DNA of 35,447 bases, taken from assembly GCF_017614955.1 (NCBI RefSeq), contig NZ_WVUH01000020.1, forward strand, positions 1 through 35,447, given 5' to 3'. Under the pieces are notes generated by a model. It was not told the DNA's origin. It did no database searches and saw nothing but the letters and a program-made list of their open reading frames with translations. The DNA is from Micromonospora echinofusca. Lineage in GTDB: Bacteria > Actinomycetota > Actinomycetes > Mycobacteriales > Micromonosporaceae. Shown here piece by piece: positions 23,682-31,775 of the stretch; position 1 is the stretch's first letter, and each line of letters opens with the position of its first letter. Made by a program: the position numbers and the translations under genes.

Positions 23682-23725
23682 CGCCTGCGGCGCGGAGACG
23701 CTCCAGTCGTCCCGCGCCGCAGGCG
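23682..23725. terminator. GC-rich stem-loop between convergent genes
   Basis: 14-bp perfect arms CGCCTGCGGCGCGG (23682-23695) and its complement (23712-23725) with a 16-nt loop, 22 nt after one stop codon and 28 nt before the CorA stop on the other strand. There is no T-tract; such T-less hairpins are frequent in actinomycetes and probably stop both transcripts. Confidence 0.65.
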
Positions 23726-23753
23726 TGTCCGGGGCTCCCGGGCCGTCGGGACG

Positions 23754-24908
23754 TCAGAGCCAGCCGTTGCGCCGGAACCAGCGGTAGAGCGCGAGCGAGA
23801 TGGTGAGCATCAGCGCGAGGACGACCGGATAGCCGTACCGCATCTTCAGCTCGGGCATGACCTCGAAGTTCATCCCGTAGATGCCGGCGATGGCGGTCCA
23901 GACCGCTGCGATGGCCGCCCAGGCCGCGATCTTGCGCATGTCGTTGTTCTGGTCGACGGTGACCTGGGCGAGCCGGGCCTGGAGGATCGAGTTCAGCAGG
24001 TCGTCGTAGGAGTTGACCTGCTCGACGGTACGGGTCAGGTGGTCCTGCACGTCCCGGAAGTACCGGCGGACCTCCTTCGGTACGTCCCGGTTCAGCTGCG
24101 CGGTCAGCGTCATCAGCGGCCGTTGCAGCGGCACCACGGCCCGCTTGAACTCGACCAGTTCCCGCTTCATCTGGTAGATGCGCTGGATCCGGCCGTGGCT
24201 CTGCCGGTCGAAGACCTCGGTCTCCAGGACGTCGAGGTCGTCCTCGATCTTGTCGGCCACCTCCAGGTAGAGGTCGACCACGCGGTCGGTCACCGCGTAC
24301 GCCACCGCCCAGGGGCCGTGCAGCAGCAGGTCCTGCTTGCTGCTCTCCAACTCGGCCCGGACCCGGGCGAGCTGGCAGGCGTCCCCGTGCCGCACGCTGA
24401 TCACGAACTGCGGACCGATGAAGAGCATCACCTGCCCGGTCTCCACCACCTCGGAGTGCTCGGTCAGCTCCGCGTGCTCGCAGTACCGGGCGGTGCGCAG
24501 GGCGAGGAAGTTCACCTCGCCGAAGCGCTCCAACTTGGGGCGCTGCTGTGCCTTGACCGCGTCCTCGACGGCGAGTTCGTGCAGGCCGTAGCTCTGCGCG
24601 ATGCCGGCCATCTGGGTCAGGGTGGGCTCGTGCAGGCCCAACCAGACGAAGCTGTGCGGGGTCGTCCGGGCCGCCCGCAGGGCCTCGGCGTACTCCCAGT
24701 CACCGGCCTGCCGGACACCGTCGACGTAGAGCGCACAGTCGACCACGCTGCTGCGTTCGTCGTCGGGGGTGGGGACACCCGGCTGCTGGCCGCCGTCGGT
24801 GTTGAGGATCCGGCTCATCGCCCGGACCGGTGCGGTCCAGGCCCGGGGGAGCGGGACCCGCCCCAGACCGTTCGGGGTACCGCGGCCCCGTTCCACCTGT
24901 CCGGTCAT
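23754..24908 (-). CDS. corA: CorA-family magnesium/cobalt transporter
   Basis: 384 aa. ATG 24908 is chosen, with GGAGGG about ten nt upstream; the open frame runs back to 25067 without a ribosome site. A long soluble funnel domain is followed by two membrane segments near 326-344 and 359-377. The signature GMN (345-347) sits in AGIYGMNFEVMPE after the first of these, and the C-terminal tail YRWFRRNGW is basic. It forms a pentameric channel for divalent cations. Confidence 0.93.
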   Translation of the reverse strand: MTGQVERGRGTPNGLGRVPLPRAWTAPVRAMSRILNTDGGQQPGVPTPDDERSSVVDCALYVDGVRQAGDWEYAEALRAARTTPHSFVWLGLHEPTLTQMAGIAQSYGLHELAVEDAVKAQQRPKLERFGEVNFLALRTARYCEHAELTEHSEVVETGQVMLFIGPQFVISVRHGDACQLARVRAELESSKQDLLLHGPWAVAYAVTDRVVDLYLEVADKIEDDLDVLETEVFDRQSHGRIQRIYQMKRELVEFKRAVVPLQRPLMTLTAQLNRDVPKEVRRYFRDVQDHLTRTVEQVNSYDDLLNSILQARLAQVTVDQNNDMRKIAAWAAIAAVWTAIAGIYGMNFEVMPELKMRYGYPVVLALMLTISLALYRWFRRNGWL

Positions 24909-25251
24909 GGTGTCCCGCCTCCCTCCGCCGCCGTACGACCCGACCTCGCAGGTTACGCCCGCTGGATCCGGGTGGCCGGTCGAGACGGCCGGCGCCGGCT
25001 CCCCGGCGCCGTGGGTCGGCGCCGGGTGGACCGGCCGCGTCAGGGGGGTGAGGTGCGGGCGGCCCACCCGGCGCCTTTGGGGGCGGGGGGTGATGCTCTC
25101 GCGTCAGTCGGATCGGGCGGACACCGATGGTGGTCGACGCAGCCTGGACGGCTCCGACACGAGTGACGCTCGCAGCATTGTGGGCCGCTGGCCGGCCCGG
25201 TGTGAACCCCGGACCAGCCAACACCGCCTTCTGTCAGGTATCTGACAGAAA
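24909..25251. other. Intergenic region upstream of corA and downstream of the aminotransferase
   Basis: A 343-nt gap with no supported gene. Its left half repeats the word GGCGCCG three times (24987-25022) and should contain the corA promoter and leader. A hairpin TTCTGTCAG/CTGACAGAA with a 4-nt loop at 25229-25250 sits 2 nt beyond the aminotransferase stop and may terminate that gene. The leader is long enough for a metal-sensing RNA, but I do not see a known magnesium riboswitch pattern. Confidence 0.5.
25229..25250 (-). terminator. Hairpin after the aminotransferase gene
   Basis: Perfect 9-bp arms (25229-25237 and 25242-25250) with a GTAT loop, directly behind the TAA stop on the minus strand. 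No T-run follows on that strand, so a binding site is also possible. Confidence 0.5.
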
Positions 25252-26349
25252 TTACCGGCCCCGGACGGCCTCCACGGCCTCGGCCAGCCGCCGTACGCCC
25301 TCGTCCACCTGGTCCACGGTCACTGCGGAGAAGGCGAGCCGGATCGAGTGGTGACCGCCCTCCAGGAGGAAGTCGCTGCCCTTCACCACGGCCACCCCAC
25401 GCTCTGCGGCGGCCGGGGCGAGCCGGTCGACGTGCACGTCCGACGGCAGCTCCACCCAGAGGAAGTAACCGCCGTCCGGCTCGACGAACCGGGCCTCCGG
25501 AATGTGCCGGCGCAGCGACTCGGCGAGCAGCCGGGCGCGCTCACCGAGCGCGGCCGAGACGGTACGGATCGACCGTTCGATGTCACCGGAGACGCAGAAC
25601 TGGTGGACGATCGCCTCGGAGACCATGCCCGGGGAGATGTAGAGGTTCGTCGCCCGCTTGGCGATGTCGGCGATCAACTGCTCCGGCCCCACCAGGTAGC
25701 CGACCCGGACCCCGGGGCAGACGGTCTTGGTGAAGCTGGACGCGTGCACCACGACACCCCGGGTGTCCAGGGAGAGCATCGACGGCAGCGGCTCGCCCCG
25801 GAACCGGATGTCCGCGTACGGGTCGTCCTCGAAGATCGTGAAGCCGTACTCGGCGGCCAGGTCGAGCAGCTCGTGCCGCTTCTCCAGGGAGAGGGTGACC
25901 CCGGCCGGGTTCTGGTAGTTCGGAATGATGTGCGCCAGCTTGGGGCGTACCCCGGACTCCAGCAGCTTGCGCAGCTCGGCGGTGTCCAGACCGTCCGGCT
26001 GGATCGACACCGCGTGCAGCTCACTGCCCTGCCGTTGCAGGTTGAGCAGGGTCCGGTCGTACGTCGGGCGTTCCACCACCACCTGGTCACCGGCCGACAC
26101 CAGGTGGTCGAAGAGGAACGCGTCGGCCTGCAACGACCCGTTCGTCACCAGCACCTGCTCCGGACGTACGCCGTGCTTCGCGGCGATCCACTCGCGGAGC
26201 GGCGGGTATCCGACGGAGGTGCCGTAGGCGGTCACACCGGCCGGGTCGGCGTCGAACGCGCGGACGGCGGCGGCCTTGAGCCCCTCGATGTCGACGATGT
26301 CCAGTGACGGCGCCCCACGGGCGAAGGAGATCAGCTGCGCGGCAGTCAT
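25252..26349 (-). CDS. PLP-dependent aminotransferase, fold type I (LysN/2-aminoadipate type)
   Basis: 365 aa without an N-terminal DNA-binding domain, so an enzyme and not a MocR regulator. The PLP-binding blocks are NGSLQADAF, IIPNYQNPAGVTLS (Asn147), FEDDPYAD (Asp175, Tyr178) and the Schiff-base Lys208 in SSFTKTVCPGVRVGY. Such enzymes transfer amino groups from aromatic or branched-chain amino acids, valine or 2-aminoadipate. The substrate cannot be told from sequence. ATG 26349 is adopted. Confidence 0.9.
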   Translation of the reverse strand: MTAAQLISFARGAPSLDIVDIEGLKAAAVRAFDADPAGVTAYGTSVGYPPLREWIAAKHGVRPEQVLVTNGSLQADAFLFDHLVSAGDQVVVERPTYDRTLLNLQRQGSELHAVSIQPDGLDTAELRKLLESGVRPKLAHIIPNYQNPAGVTLSLEKRHELLDLAAEYGFTIFEDDPYADIRFRGEPLPSMLSLDTRGVVVHASSFTKTVCPGVRVGYLVGPEQLIADIAKRATNLYISPGMVSEAIVHQFCVSGDIERSIRTVSAALGERARLLAESLRRHIPEARFVEPDGGYFLWVELPSDVHVDRLAPAAAERGVAVVKGSDFLLEGGHHSIRLAFSAVTVDQVDEGVRRLAEAVEAVRGR

Positions 26350-26463
26350 GCCGAAGAGCCTAGGGCCTGCCCTGGCTGCTCAACCGGCCATCCACGCGAT
26401 GTTCAACATGCGGGCATCGGCCGGTACGACAGAAAGCCGAACCGGACTCTGGTTGTCGGGTAG

Positions 26464-26487
26464 CGGACCGCACCCTAGTGTGGTCCG
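26464..26487. repeat. Short hairpin upstream of the CysQ-like gene
   Basis: A 9-bp stem (26464-26472 with 26479-26487, one G-T wobble) and a CCCTAG loop, 57 nt before the GTG start. It could be an operator or lie in the leader. Confidence 0.35.
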
Positions 26488-26543
26488 GTCAGTGATCGAA
26501 GGATTGCAGGCCGTTGCCGGCACAGTCGAGATGGTGAGGCGAA

Positions 26544-27362
26544 GTGGACGAGGACCGGACCGGGCAGCTGGACGACCAGGCCTTCGCGGAGTGGCTGGCC
26601 ACCCGTGCGGGTGCGGCACTGACCGGGCTGCGGGCGAGCCAGGGCTTCGCCGACCCGGCAGCCCTGAAGAACGCCGGTGACAAGGCGTCCCACGACCTGA
26701 TGGTCGCCGAGCTGGCCCGCTGGCGCCCCGAGGACGCGGTGCTCTCCGAGGAGCACGCCGACTCCCGGCAGGCCTGGTCCTCCGGCGAGCAGCCGCCCCG
26801 GTTGACCGCCGACCGGGTCTGGATCATCGACCCGCTCGACGGCACCCGGGAGTTCTCCGAGGAGGGCCGTACCGACTGGGCGGTGCACGTCGCACTCTGG
26901 GAGCGGACGGCCGGCCCGGACGGCGGCCTCACCGCCGGTGCGGTCGGCATGCCGGCGCGGACCGGGGCGGACGGCGCCCCGCTGGTGCTCGGCACCGGCC
27001 TGCCCACGCCCACCGGGGTCGACGGCCCGATCCGGATCGCGGTCAGCCGCACCCGTCCCCCGGCCTTCGTCAGCACCCTGATCGAGCAGATCGGCGGGCA
27101 GGCCGTGCCGATGGGCTCGGCCGGGGTCAAGGTCTGCGCGGTGGTCACCGGCGAGGTCGACGCGTACGTGCACGCCGGTGGGCAGTACGAGTGGGACTCG
27201 GCCGCCCCGGTCGCCGTCGCGCTGGGCGCCGGGATGCACGCCTCCCGGATCGACGGTTCCCCGCTGCGCTACAACCGGACCGACCCGCTCCTGCCCGACC
27301 TGCTGGTCTGCCGGCCCGAGCTGGCCGAGCAGCTGCTCGCCGCGATCGCCCGGTGCCAGTGA
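26544..27362 (+). CDS. cysQ: 3'(2'),5'-bisphosphate nucleotidase, CysQ/inositol monophosphatase family
   Basis: 272 aa, GTG start with GTGAGG just upstream. The metal-binding motifs of the family are present: the glutamates in LSEEHAD (69-70), WIIDPLDGTREF (Asp96, Asp99) and the late QYEWDSAAPVAVA. The TREF form of the second motif is typical of CysQ, not of inositol monophosphatases. CysQ removes 3'-phosphoadenosine 5'-phosphate (PAP), the by-product of PAPS-dependent sulfation. Two sulfotransferase genes of that type lie 2-5 kb downstream, which supports this role. Confidence 0.87.
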   Translation: MDEDRTGQLDDQAFAEWLATRAGAALTGLRASQGFADPAALKNAGDKASHDLMVAELARWRPEDAVLSEEHADSRQAWSSGEQPPRLTADRVWIIDPLDGTREFSEEGRTDWAVHVALWERTAGPDGGLTAGAVGMPARTGADGAPLVLGTGLPTPTGVDGPIRIAVSRTRPPAFVSTLIEQIGGQAVPMGSAGVKVCAVVTGEVDAYVHAGGQYEWDSAAPVAVALGAGMHASRIDGSPLRYNRTDPLLPDLLVCRPELAEQLLAAIARCQ

Positions 27363-27378
27363 CCGACCGGCCCGTCCG

Positions 27379-28542
27379 ATGACCGCCGACCGGCCCCGGC
27401 GCCTGATGACCGCCGACCGACAGCCCGACCGGCCCCCGCAGCCGGAGCAGCCGGCCGGGCGGCGACGCCGGGCGCCGAGCCGGTGGTGGCTGGCGCCGGT
27501 GGTCGCCGGTGCCGTCGTCCTCGGTACCACGGTCGCCGTCGCCACCAGCCGCGACGACCCGACGGCCGCCCCGCCCGGCGCCGCCGCCACCGGCGGCGCC
27601 GCCCCGGGTGCCGGTGACGCGCACAGCGGGCTGGGCGGTCAACCCGGCGGGATCGCCGGCCTGGGCAGCGTCCCGACGCCCACCGCCAGCCCGTCCCCGT
27701 CGGCCCGCAACGGCGCCGGGGACACCACCTTCCCGACGAACCGGCGGACCCTGCCCGGGGCGAGCATCCACCTGCGCTCCGGGGAGAGCTTCGCCGCCGG
27801 GCTGGCCCGGTCCGACCGGACCTACGGTCCGCTGCGCATGGTCCGGGTCTTCTACCCCGGGTTGCCGCCGTCCTGGTCCGGCAGCCGGGCGGACGTGGCG
27901 AACCGGACCGTGGTGGTCTCCTTCAAGGCACCACCCACCGAGGTGATCGCCGGCCGACACGACAGCCGGCTGGCGGCCTGGTTCGCGTCGGTACCGCGCG
28001 ACCACGACGTCTACTGGTCGTACTTCCACGAACCGGAGAACGACGTCGAGTCCGGCTCGTACACCACCAGCCAGTTCCGGTCCGCCTGGCGGCGGGTCGC
28101 CGGGCTCGCCGACCGGGCCGGCAACAGCCGGCTGAAGGCCACCCTGATCCTGATGTGCTGGACGCTGAACCCGCAGTCCAACCGCCGGTTCGAGGACTAC
28201 TACCCGGGCGGCGACGTGGTCGACGTGCTCGGCTGGGACTGCTACAACAGCGGCGGGCGGTACGGCCGGTACACCGCCCCCGACAAGGTGTTCGAGCCGA
28301 TGATCGCCAAATCCCGGGCCCTCGGCAAGCCGTGGGGCCTGGCCGAGACGGGCAGCGTACGGATCCCCGGGGACAGCGGGGCCGGCCGGGCCGCCTGGAT
28401 CCGCGAGATGAGCGCCTACCTCAACACCCAACGGCCGCTCTGGGTGGCGTACTACGACTACGAGGTCAGCGGGGGCGACTTCCGGCTCCTCGACACCGCC
28501 AGCCAACAGGCGTGGCGGTCCTGGTGCGCCGCCCCCGCCTGA
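27379..28542 (+). CDS. Membrane-anchored GH26-like glycoside hydrolase
   Basis: 387 aa from ATG 27379, with ATG 27406 as an alternative. One membrane segment (about 36-57) anchors it, followed by a Gly/Pro/Ala/Ser-rich linker to about 115. The catalytic domain has the GH26-like pattern: YWSYFHEPEND (acid/base Glu218) and KPWGLAETGS (nucleophile Glu323), with CWTLNP and LGWDCYN between. Beta-mannanases and related enzymes use this arrangement. It is 17 nt from the cysQ-like gene and faces the polysaccharide genes, so it may trim or release an exopolysaccharide. The substrate is unknown. Confidence 0.75.
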   Translation: MTADRPRRLMTADRQPDRPPQPEQPAGRRRRAPSRWWLAPVVAGAVVLGTTVAVATSRDDPTAAPPGAAATGGAAPGAGDAHSGLGGQPGGIAGLGSVPTPTASPSPSARNGAGDTTFPTNRRTLPGASIHLRSGESFAAGLARSDRTYGPLRMVRVFYPGLPPSWSGSRADVANRTVVVSFKAPPTEVIAGRHDSRLAAWFASVPRDHDVYWSYFHEPENDVESGSYTTSQFRSAWRRVAGLADRAGNSRLKATLILMCWTLNPQSNRRFEDYYPGGDVVDVLGWDCYNSGGRYGRYTAPDKVFEPMIAKSRALGKPWGLAETGSVRIPGDSGAGRAAWIREMSAYLNTQRPLWVAYYDYEVSGGDFRLLDTASQQAWRSWCAAPA

Positions 28543-28599
28543 CCAGGCCGGTGTCGGCGGGCCGGGCCAGCCGTACGACCCGACCGGGTCCCGGGACGG

Positions 28600-29523
28600 T
28601 CAGATGCCCCGGCCGCGTTTGTGCAGGGTACGCAGCACCCGGTCGGGGTGCACCGCGCGGGTCGCGACGGCCAGGGCAAGGTACGCCCTCGGCTCGCGCG
28701 GGTTGCGGGCCAGGGTCCGGCGGGCCCAGCGGACCGCGTCGCGCCGGTTGCCCATGGCCGCCTGGGCGAAGGCGATCTGACCGGCGACCCGGGCCTCCCC
28801 GTGCGGCACGGTGGCGAACTCCGGGTACCGGCCGAGCAGCCACTGCAACGCGGTCGAGATGGTCTCCCAGCGCTGCGCGAAGTAGGACCGCTTGTGCCAG
28901 CGGACCACGACGTACGGCACGGTCAGGTTGACCAGCGGGACCCGTCGGGCCGCCCGCAGCAGGAACTCGTAGTCCTCCGCGTAGCTGCCGGGGATCTCCT
29001 CGTCCACCAGGCCGATCCCGTCGACCAGTGGCCCGCGTCGGATCAGGAAGGTCGACGGGTGCAGCTCGGTGTGCCGGTCGCGCAGCAGCGCGGACAGCGG
29101 CACCCGGGTACGGGGCAGCACCCGGTCGACGTTGCGGTCGTCGTAGCTGACCCGGATGCCGCAGCTGACGAACTCGCCCTCCGGCTCGGCGGTCAACGCC
29201 GCCACCTGGGCGGCCAGCTTGCCCGGCAGCCATTCGTCGTCGTCGTCGCAGAACGCCACCAGGTCACCGGTGGCCGCCAGGATGCCGGTGTTGCGGGCAC
29301 CGGCCAGACCCGGGGTACGGGTGTTGGTGATGACCCGTACGCCCCGCTCGGGGGTGTCCAGCTCCAGGGTCAGATCCGGCGTGGACTGGTCGTAGACGAC
29401 CACCACGTCCACCCGGCCGGCGTACTCCTGGGACAGGATCGCGTCGAGCGCGGCGCGGAGCAGTTCCGGCCGGTCCCGGGTGGGCACCACGGCGGTGACG
29501 CTGGGCAGGTTGGTCACGGTCAC
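28600..29523 (-). CDS. GT2 glycosyltransferase
   Basis: 307 aa. GTG 29523 overlaps the stop of the sulfotransferase gene (GTGA) and has GAGAGG four nt upstream; GTG 29517 is possible. The GT-A core is SVTAVVPTRDRPELLRAALDAILSQ, the DDDDEW metal site (93-98), and YAEDYEFLLRAARR near 200. The C-terminal 80 residues (GEARVAGQIAFAQAAMGNRRDAVRWARRTLARNPREPRAYLALAVA) read as TPR-like helices. It is the last gene of a four-gene, tightly coupled minus-strand operon. Confidence 0.85.
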   Translation of the reverse strand: MTVTNLPSVTAVVPTRDRPELLRAALDAILSQEYAGRVDVVVVYDQSTPDLTLELDTPERGVRVITNTRTPGLAGARNTGILAATGDLVAFCDDDDEWLPGKLAAQVAALTAEPEGEFVSCGIRVSYDDRNVDRVLPRTRVPLSALLRDRHTELHPSTFLIRRGPLVDGIGLVDEEIPGSYAEDYEFLLRAARRVPLVNLTVPYVVVRWHKRSYFAQRWETISTALQWLLGRYPEFATVPHGEARVAGQIAFAQAAMGNRRDAVRWARRTLARNPREPRAYLALAVATRAVHPDRVLRTLHKRGRGI

Positions 29524-30482
29524 GGTGCCTCTCGGGGGTCGGGGCGTCGCCGGCCGACATAGCCGTAACGCAGTCGCAGCGGCCACGTGGCGGCGCTGAC
29601 CACCGCCCGGCTCTGCGGCGGGAGTGCCGCCTGCCAGGCGTTGTCCTGGCGTACCCGCAGCGGGCCGCTGCTGAACCGGAGCGGGTTGCCGGCGATGCTG
29701 TGGAAGGGTCGGGGTGGTACGGGCGGGTCGTCCAGGACCCGCAGCGCGTCGGGGGTGTCGTCGAGCCCGGCGAAGACCCGGACCCGACGGACCGTGCCGC
29801 GCGGGTCGGCGGTGAAGTCCTCGTAGCGCAGCCGGAGCACCGGCGCGCGACTGGCCAGCAGGTGGAAGGCGGCGTTCTGCGCGGTCCACAGCCCGCTCAC
29901 GGTGAACGGGGAGAAGGTGGGCATGTACGCCTCGGTGTCCACCACCTCGGGCCGGCGGACCTGCTTGGCCCAGGAGTACGCGACCGCCCGGCTGTCCCGG
30001 ACCAGGTGCACCACCCGCAGGTCGAGGTCCTCGGCCCAGCGCAGGGCGAACGCCAGCGAGGCGTGCTTGCTGGAGTCGACCACCAGGCTCGCCCCGGTGA
30101 CCTCGGCCGCGGCCCGGTAGATCCGGGTGTACAGGTCGGCGTACCGGCGGACCGGCGCCAACTGCTCCTCCGGCAACCGGCCCCGGGCCAGCCGGGGTAC
30201 GAACCGGGTCCGGTCGACCTGCGCCTTGAGCGCGAGCACCTCGTCCCGGTCGAGCGCGGACCAACCGCCGAAGGCGTGCTCACCGACCCGCTGCCAGAAG
30301 TCGCAGCCGGTGAAGCGCTCCCCGCAGCCGCACCGCTCGTCGCCACCGAGCGCACGTTCCCACAGGTGCACGACCTCACCGACGGCGCAGACGTCCGGGT
30401 GCTGGGCGAGGATCAGCTCCAGCAGGGTGGAGCCGCTGCGCCCGAGACCACCGACGAACAGGACCCGGGCCCGGGCACTCAC
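29520..30482 (-). CDS. PAPS-dependent sulfotransferase
   Basis: 320 aa. GTG 30482 is chosen because it overlaps the stop of the upstream gene by GTGA. The 5'-phosphosulfate-binding P-loop is GGLGRSGSTLLE (11-22) and the 3'-phosphate site is RDSRAVAYSW (162-171), the Sulfotransfer_3 layout. A Cys cluster CGCGERFTGCDFW (Cys51, 53, 60) between them may bind metal and is shared by the other sulfotransferase here. No membrane segment, so it would act in the cytoplasm before export. Acceptor unknown, probably a sugar in the polysaccharide made by the neighbouring genes. Confidence 0.9.
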   Translation of the reverse strand: MSARARVLFVGGLGRSGSTLLELILAQHPDVCAVGEVVHLWERALGGDERCGCGERFTGCDFWQRVGEHAFGGWSALDRDEVLALKAQVDRTRFVPRLARGRLPEEQLAPVRRYADLYTRIYRAAAEVTGASLVVDSSKHASLAFALRWAEDLDLRVVHLVRDSRAVAYSWAKQVRRPEVVDTEAYMPTFSPFTVSGLWTAQNAAFHLLASRAPVLRLRYEDFTADPRGTVRRVRVFAGLDDTPDALRVLDDPPVPPRPFHSIAGNPLRFSSGPLRVRQDNAWQAALPPQSRAVVSAATWPLRLRYGYVGRRRPDPREAP

Positions 30483-31075
30483 CGCCACCACCGTCGACCG
30501 GCCCGCCGGGACCGCTGCTCGACCAGGTCCTCGACGATCCGGCCGACCGCCGCCACCGCCGCGATCCGGGGGTCCGGCGCGTCCGGGTCGGTGGAGAGGG
30601 TGAACGCGCCCGGGTCCGCCATGCCCTTGTCGAGCGCCTCGACCAGTTCGGCCTCGGACTCGCAGAGCCGGACCTTGCCGGCCGCACCCAGGCGGCGGGC
30701 GAAGAGCTGCTGGTGGTTGTCGACGTGCTCGTGGTGGGTCGGGTCACGCGGCACCACGATGGGCAGGTGGTTGGTCCGCCGGGCCTCGGTGATGGTGGCC
30801 GGTCCGCCGTGGCAGACCACCAGGGTGGCCTTGGCCATCGCGCGTTGCAGCTGGTCGTGGGCGAGGAAGGCGGTGGCCTCCGGGATCCGGGGGACGCGGC
30901 TGCTGCCGTACTGGAGGACGAGGCGGACCGGTTCGGCGCCGGCTTCCCGGGCGGCGTACCAGCGTTCCAGCCAGTCCACGAACCGGTCGAAGCGGTGCAC
31001 GTCGGTGCCGACCAGGGCGAGCACCAGGGGCCGCGCGGGCTCGCCGGCACGCTGACGGGGGATCGGGCCGGTCAC
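30479..31075 (-). CDS. Alg13-like catalytic half of a split glycosyltransferase (GT28-type)
   Basis: 198 aa. GTG 31075 overlaps the stop of the Alg14-like gene (GTGA). The C-terminal nucleotide-sugar-binding domain reads ALVGTDVHRFDRFVDWLERW, LQYGSSRVPRIPEATAFLAHDQLQRAMAKATLVVCHGGPATITEARRTNHLPIVVPRDPTHHEHVDNHQ. The HGG-x-x-T-x-x-E pattern followed by VPR is that of MurG/Alg13-like enzymes. Its partner is encoded directly upstream, so the two should assemble into one GT-B enzyme. Confidence 0.87.
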   Translation of the reverse strand: MTGPIPRQRAGEPARPLVLALVGTDVHRFDRFVDWLERWYAAREAGAEPVRLVLQYGSSRVPRIPEATAFLAHDQLQRAMAKATLVVCHGGPATITEARRTNHLPIVVPRDPTHHEHVDNHQQLFARRLGAAGKVRLCESEAELVEALDKGMADPGAFTLSTDPDAPDPRIAAVAAVGRIVEDLVEQRSRRAGRRWWR

Positions 31076-31530
31076 AGGAGGTTGCCCACGACGGTCGCCT
31101 TCGGGTACATCCGCAGCTGCTCGTCCCACTGCACGAGCATCGCGGAGAGGAACGGCCGGCAGAGCCGGGCACTGAGCGTGGCACTGTCGATCCGGTCGTA
31201 CACCTCGATGTAGATGGTGGGGATCCGGAGCAGCCGGGCCACCGCCACGAACGGCACGGCCACCCCGGCGCCGGTGGTGACCACCGCGGCGACGTCCCGG
31301 CGCCGTAGCTGGCGCAGGGCCAGCCCGAAGTTGCGGACCAGGTTGCGGACGTTGCGGGTGGTGGGGTGGTACGCCCACACCACGTCCTCGCCGTCGAGCA
31401 GGGAGCGGGCGTCCGGGGTGTCGAAGGTCACCCACGACCGGGACCGGTTGCGGTACCACGGCTCCAGCGCCAGCAACTGGGCCAGATGCCCACCGCTGGA
31501 TCCGACGAGCATCACCTCACCTGACCCCAC
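31072..31530 (-). CDS. Alg14/EpsE-like membrane-anchoring half of the split glycosyltransferase
   Basis: 152 aa from GTG 31530; ATG 31512 (MLVGSSGGHLAQLL) is equally possible. It has the GSSGGHLAQL glycine turn at the start, the acceptor-side VTFDTPDARSLL and AYHPTTRNVRN blocks, and a hydrophobic TGAGVAVPFVAVARLLRIPTIYIEVYDRIDSATLSARL stretch that matches Alg14/EpsE/PssD. In yeast and in bacterial capsule systems this half recruits the catalytic subunit to the membrane-bound lipid acceptor. It is the first gene of the minus-strand operon. Confidence 0.85.
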   Translation of the reverse strand: MGSGEVMLVGSSGGHLAQLLALEPWYRNRSRSWVTFDTPDARSLLDGEDVVWAYHPTTRNVRNLVRNFGLALRQLRRRDVAAVVTTGAGVAVPFVAVARLLRIPTIYIEVYDRIDSATLSARLCRPFLSAMLVQWDEQLRMYPKATVVGNLL

Positions 31531-31775
31531 GTCCGACCCGCCTCTCCCCACGCCCCCACGAAATTTCGCGCCCGGACTCGTCCACATCGGGACGGTTAAC
31601 AGATCATCGAAGCGCCGGGGACAATCTAACGGGACCGGGGGTGACAACAGAAGTGGCTCTCACAATCGGACGCCCTCCCACCGGTCGGACCTTTCCGAGC
31701 ATTCCGCCGATCGCCGTCGCTGGTACCGGATGCCTAGACTGCCGCTGACATCGCGCAGCACGAGGAGAATGCCGA
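31531..31775. promoter_or_regulatory. Divergent promoter region of the polysaccharide genes
   Basis: This 245-nt gap separates the Alg14-like operon from the second sulfotransferase and is richer in A+T than its surroundings. It holds a 10-bp palindrome CGAAATTTCG (31559-31568) and a TAGACT at 31735-31740 that fits an actinobacterial -10 box for the plus-strand gene. No clear -35 box was found. No gene is seen. Confidence 0.45.

Noticed and set aside
23397..25166. 589-codon plus-strand open frame
   Set aside because: It covers the corA gene in antisense and has no family features; the CorA GMN motif proves the other strand.
31076..31459. N-terminal extension of the Alg13-like protein
   Set aside because: It would overlap nearly all of the Alg14-like gene. 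The GTGA junction at 31072-31075 gives the natural start.
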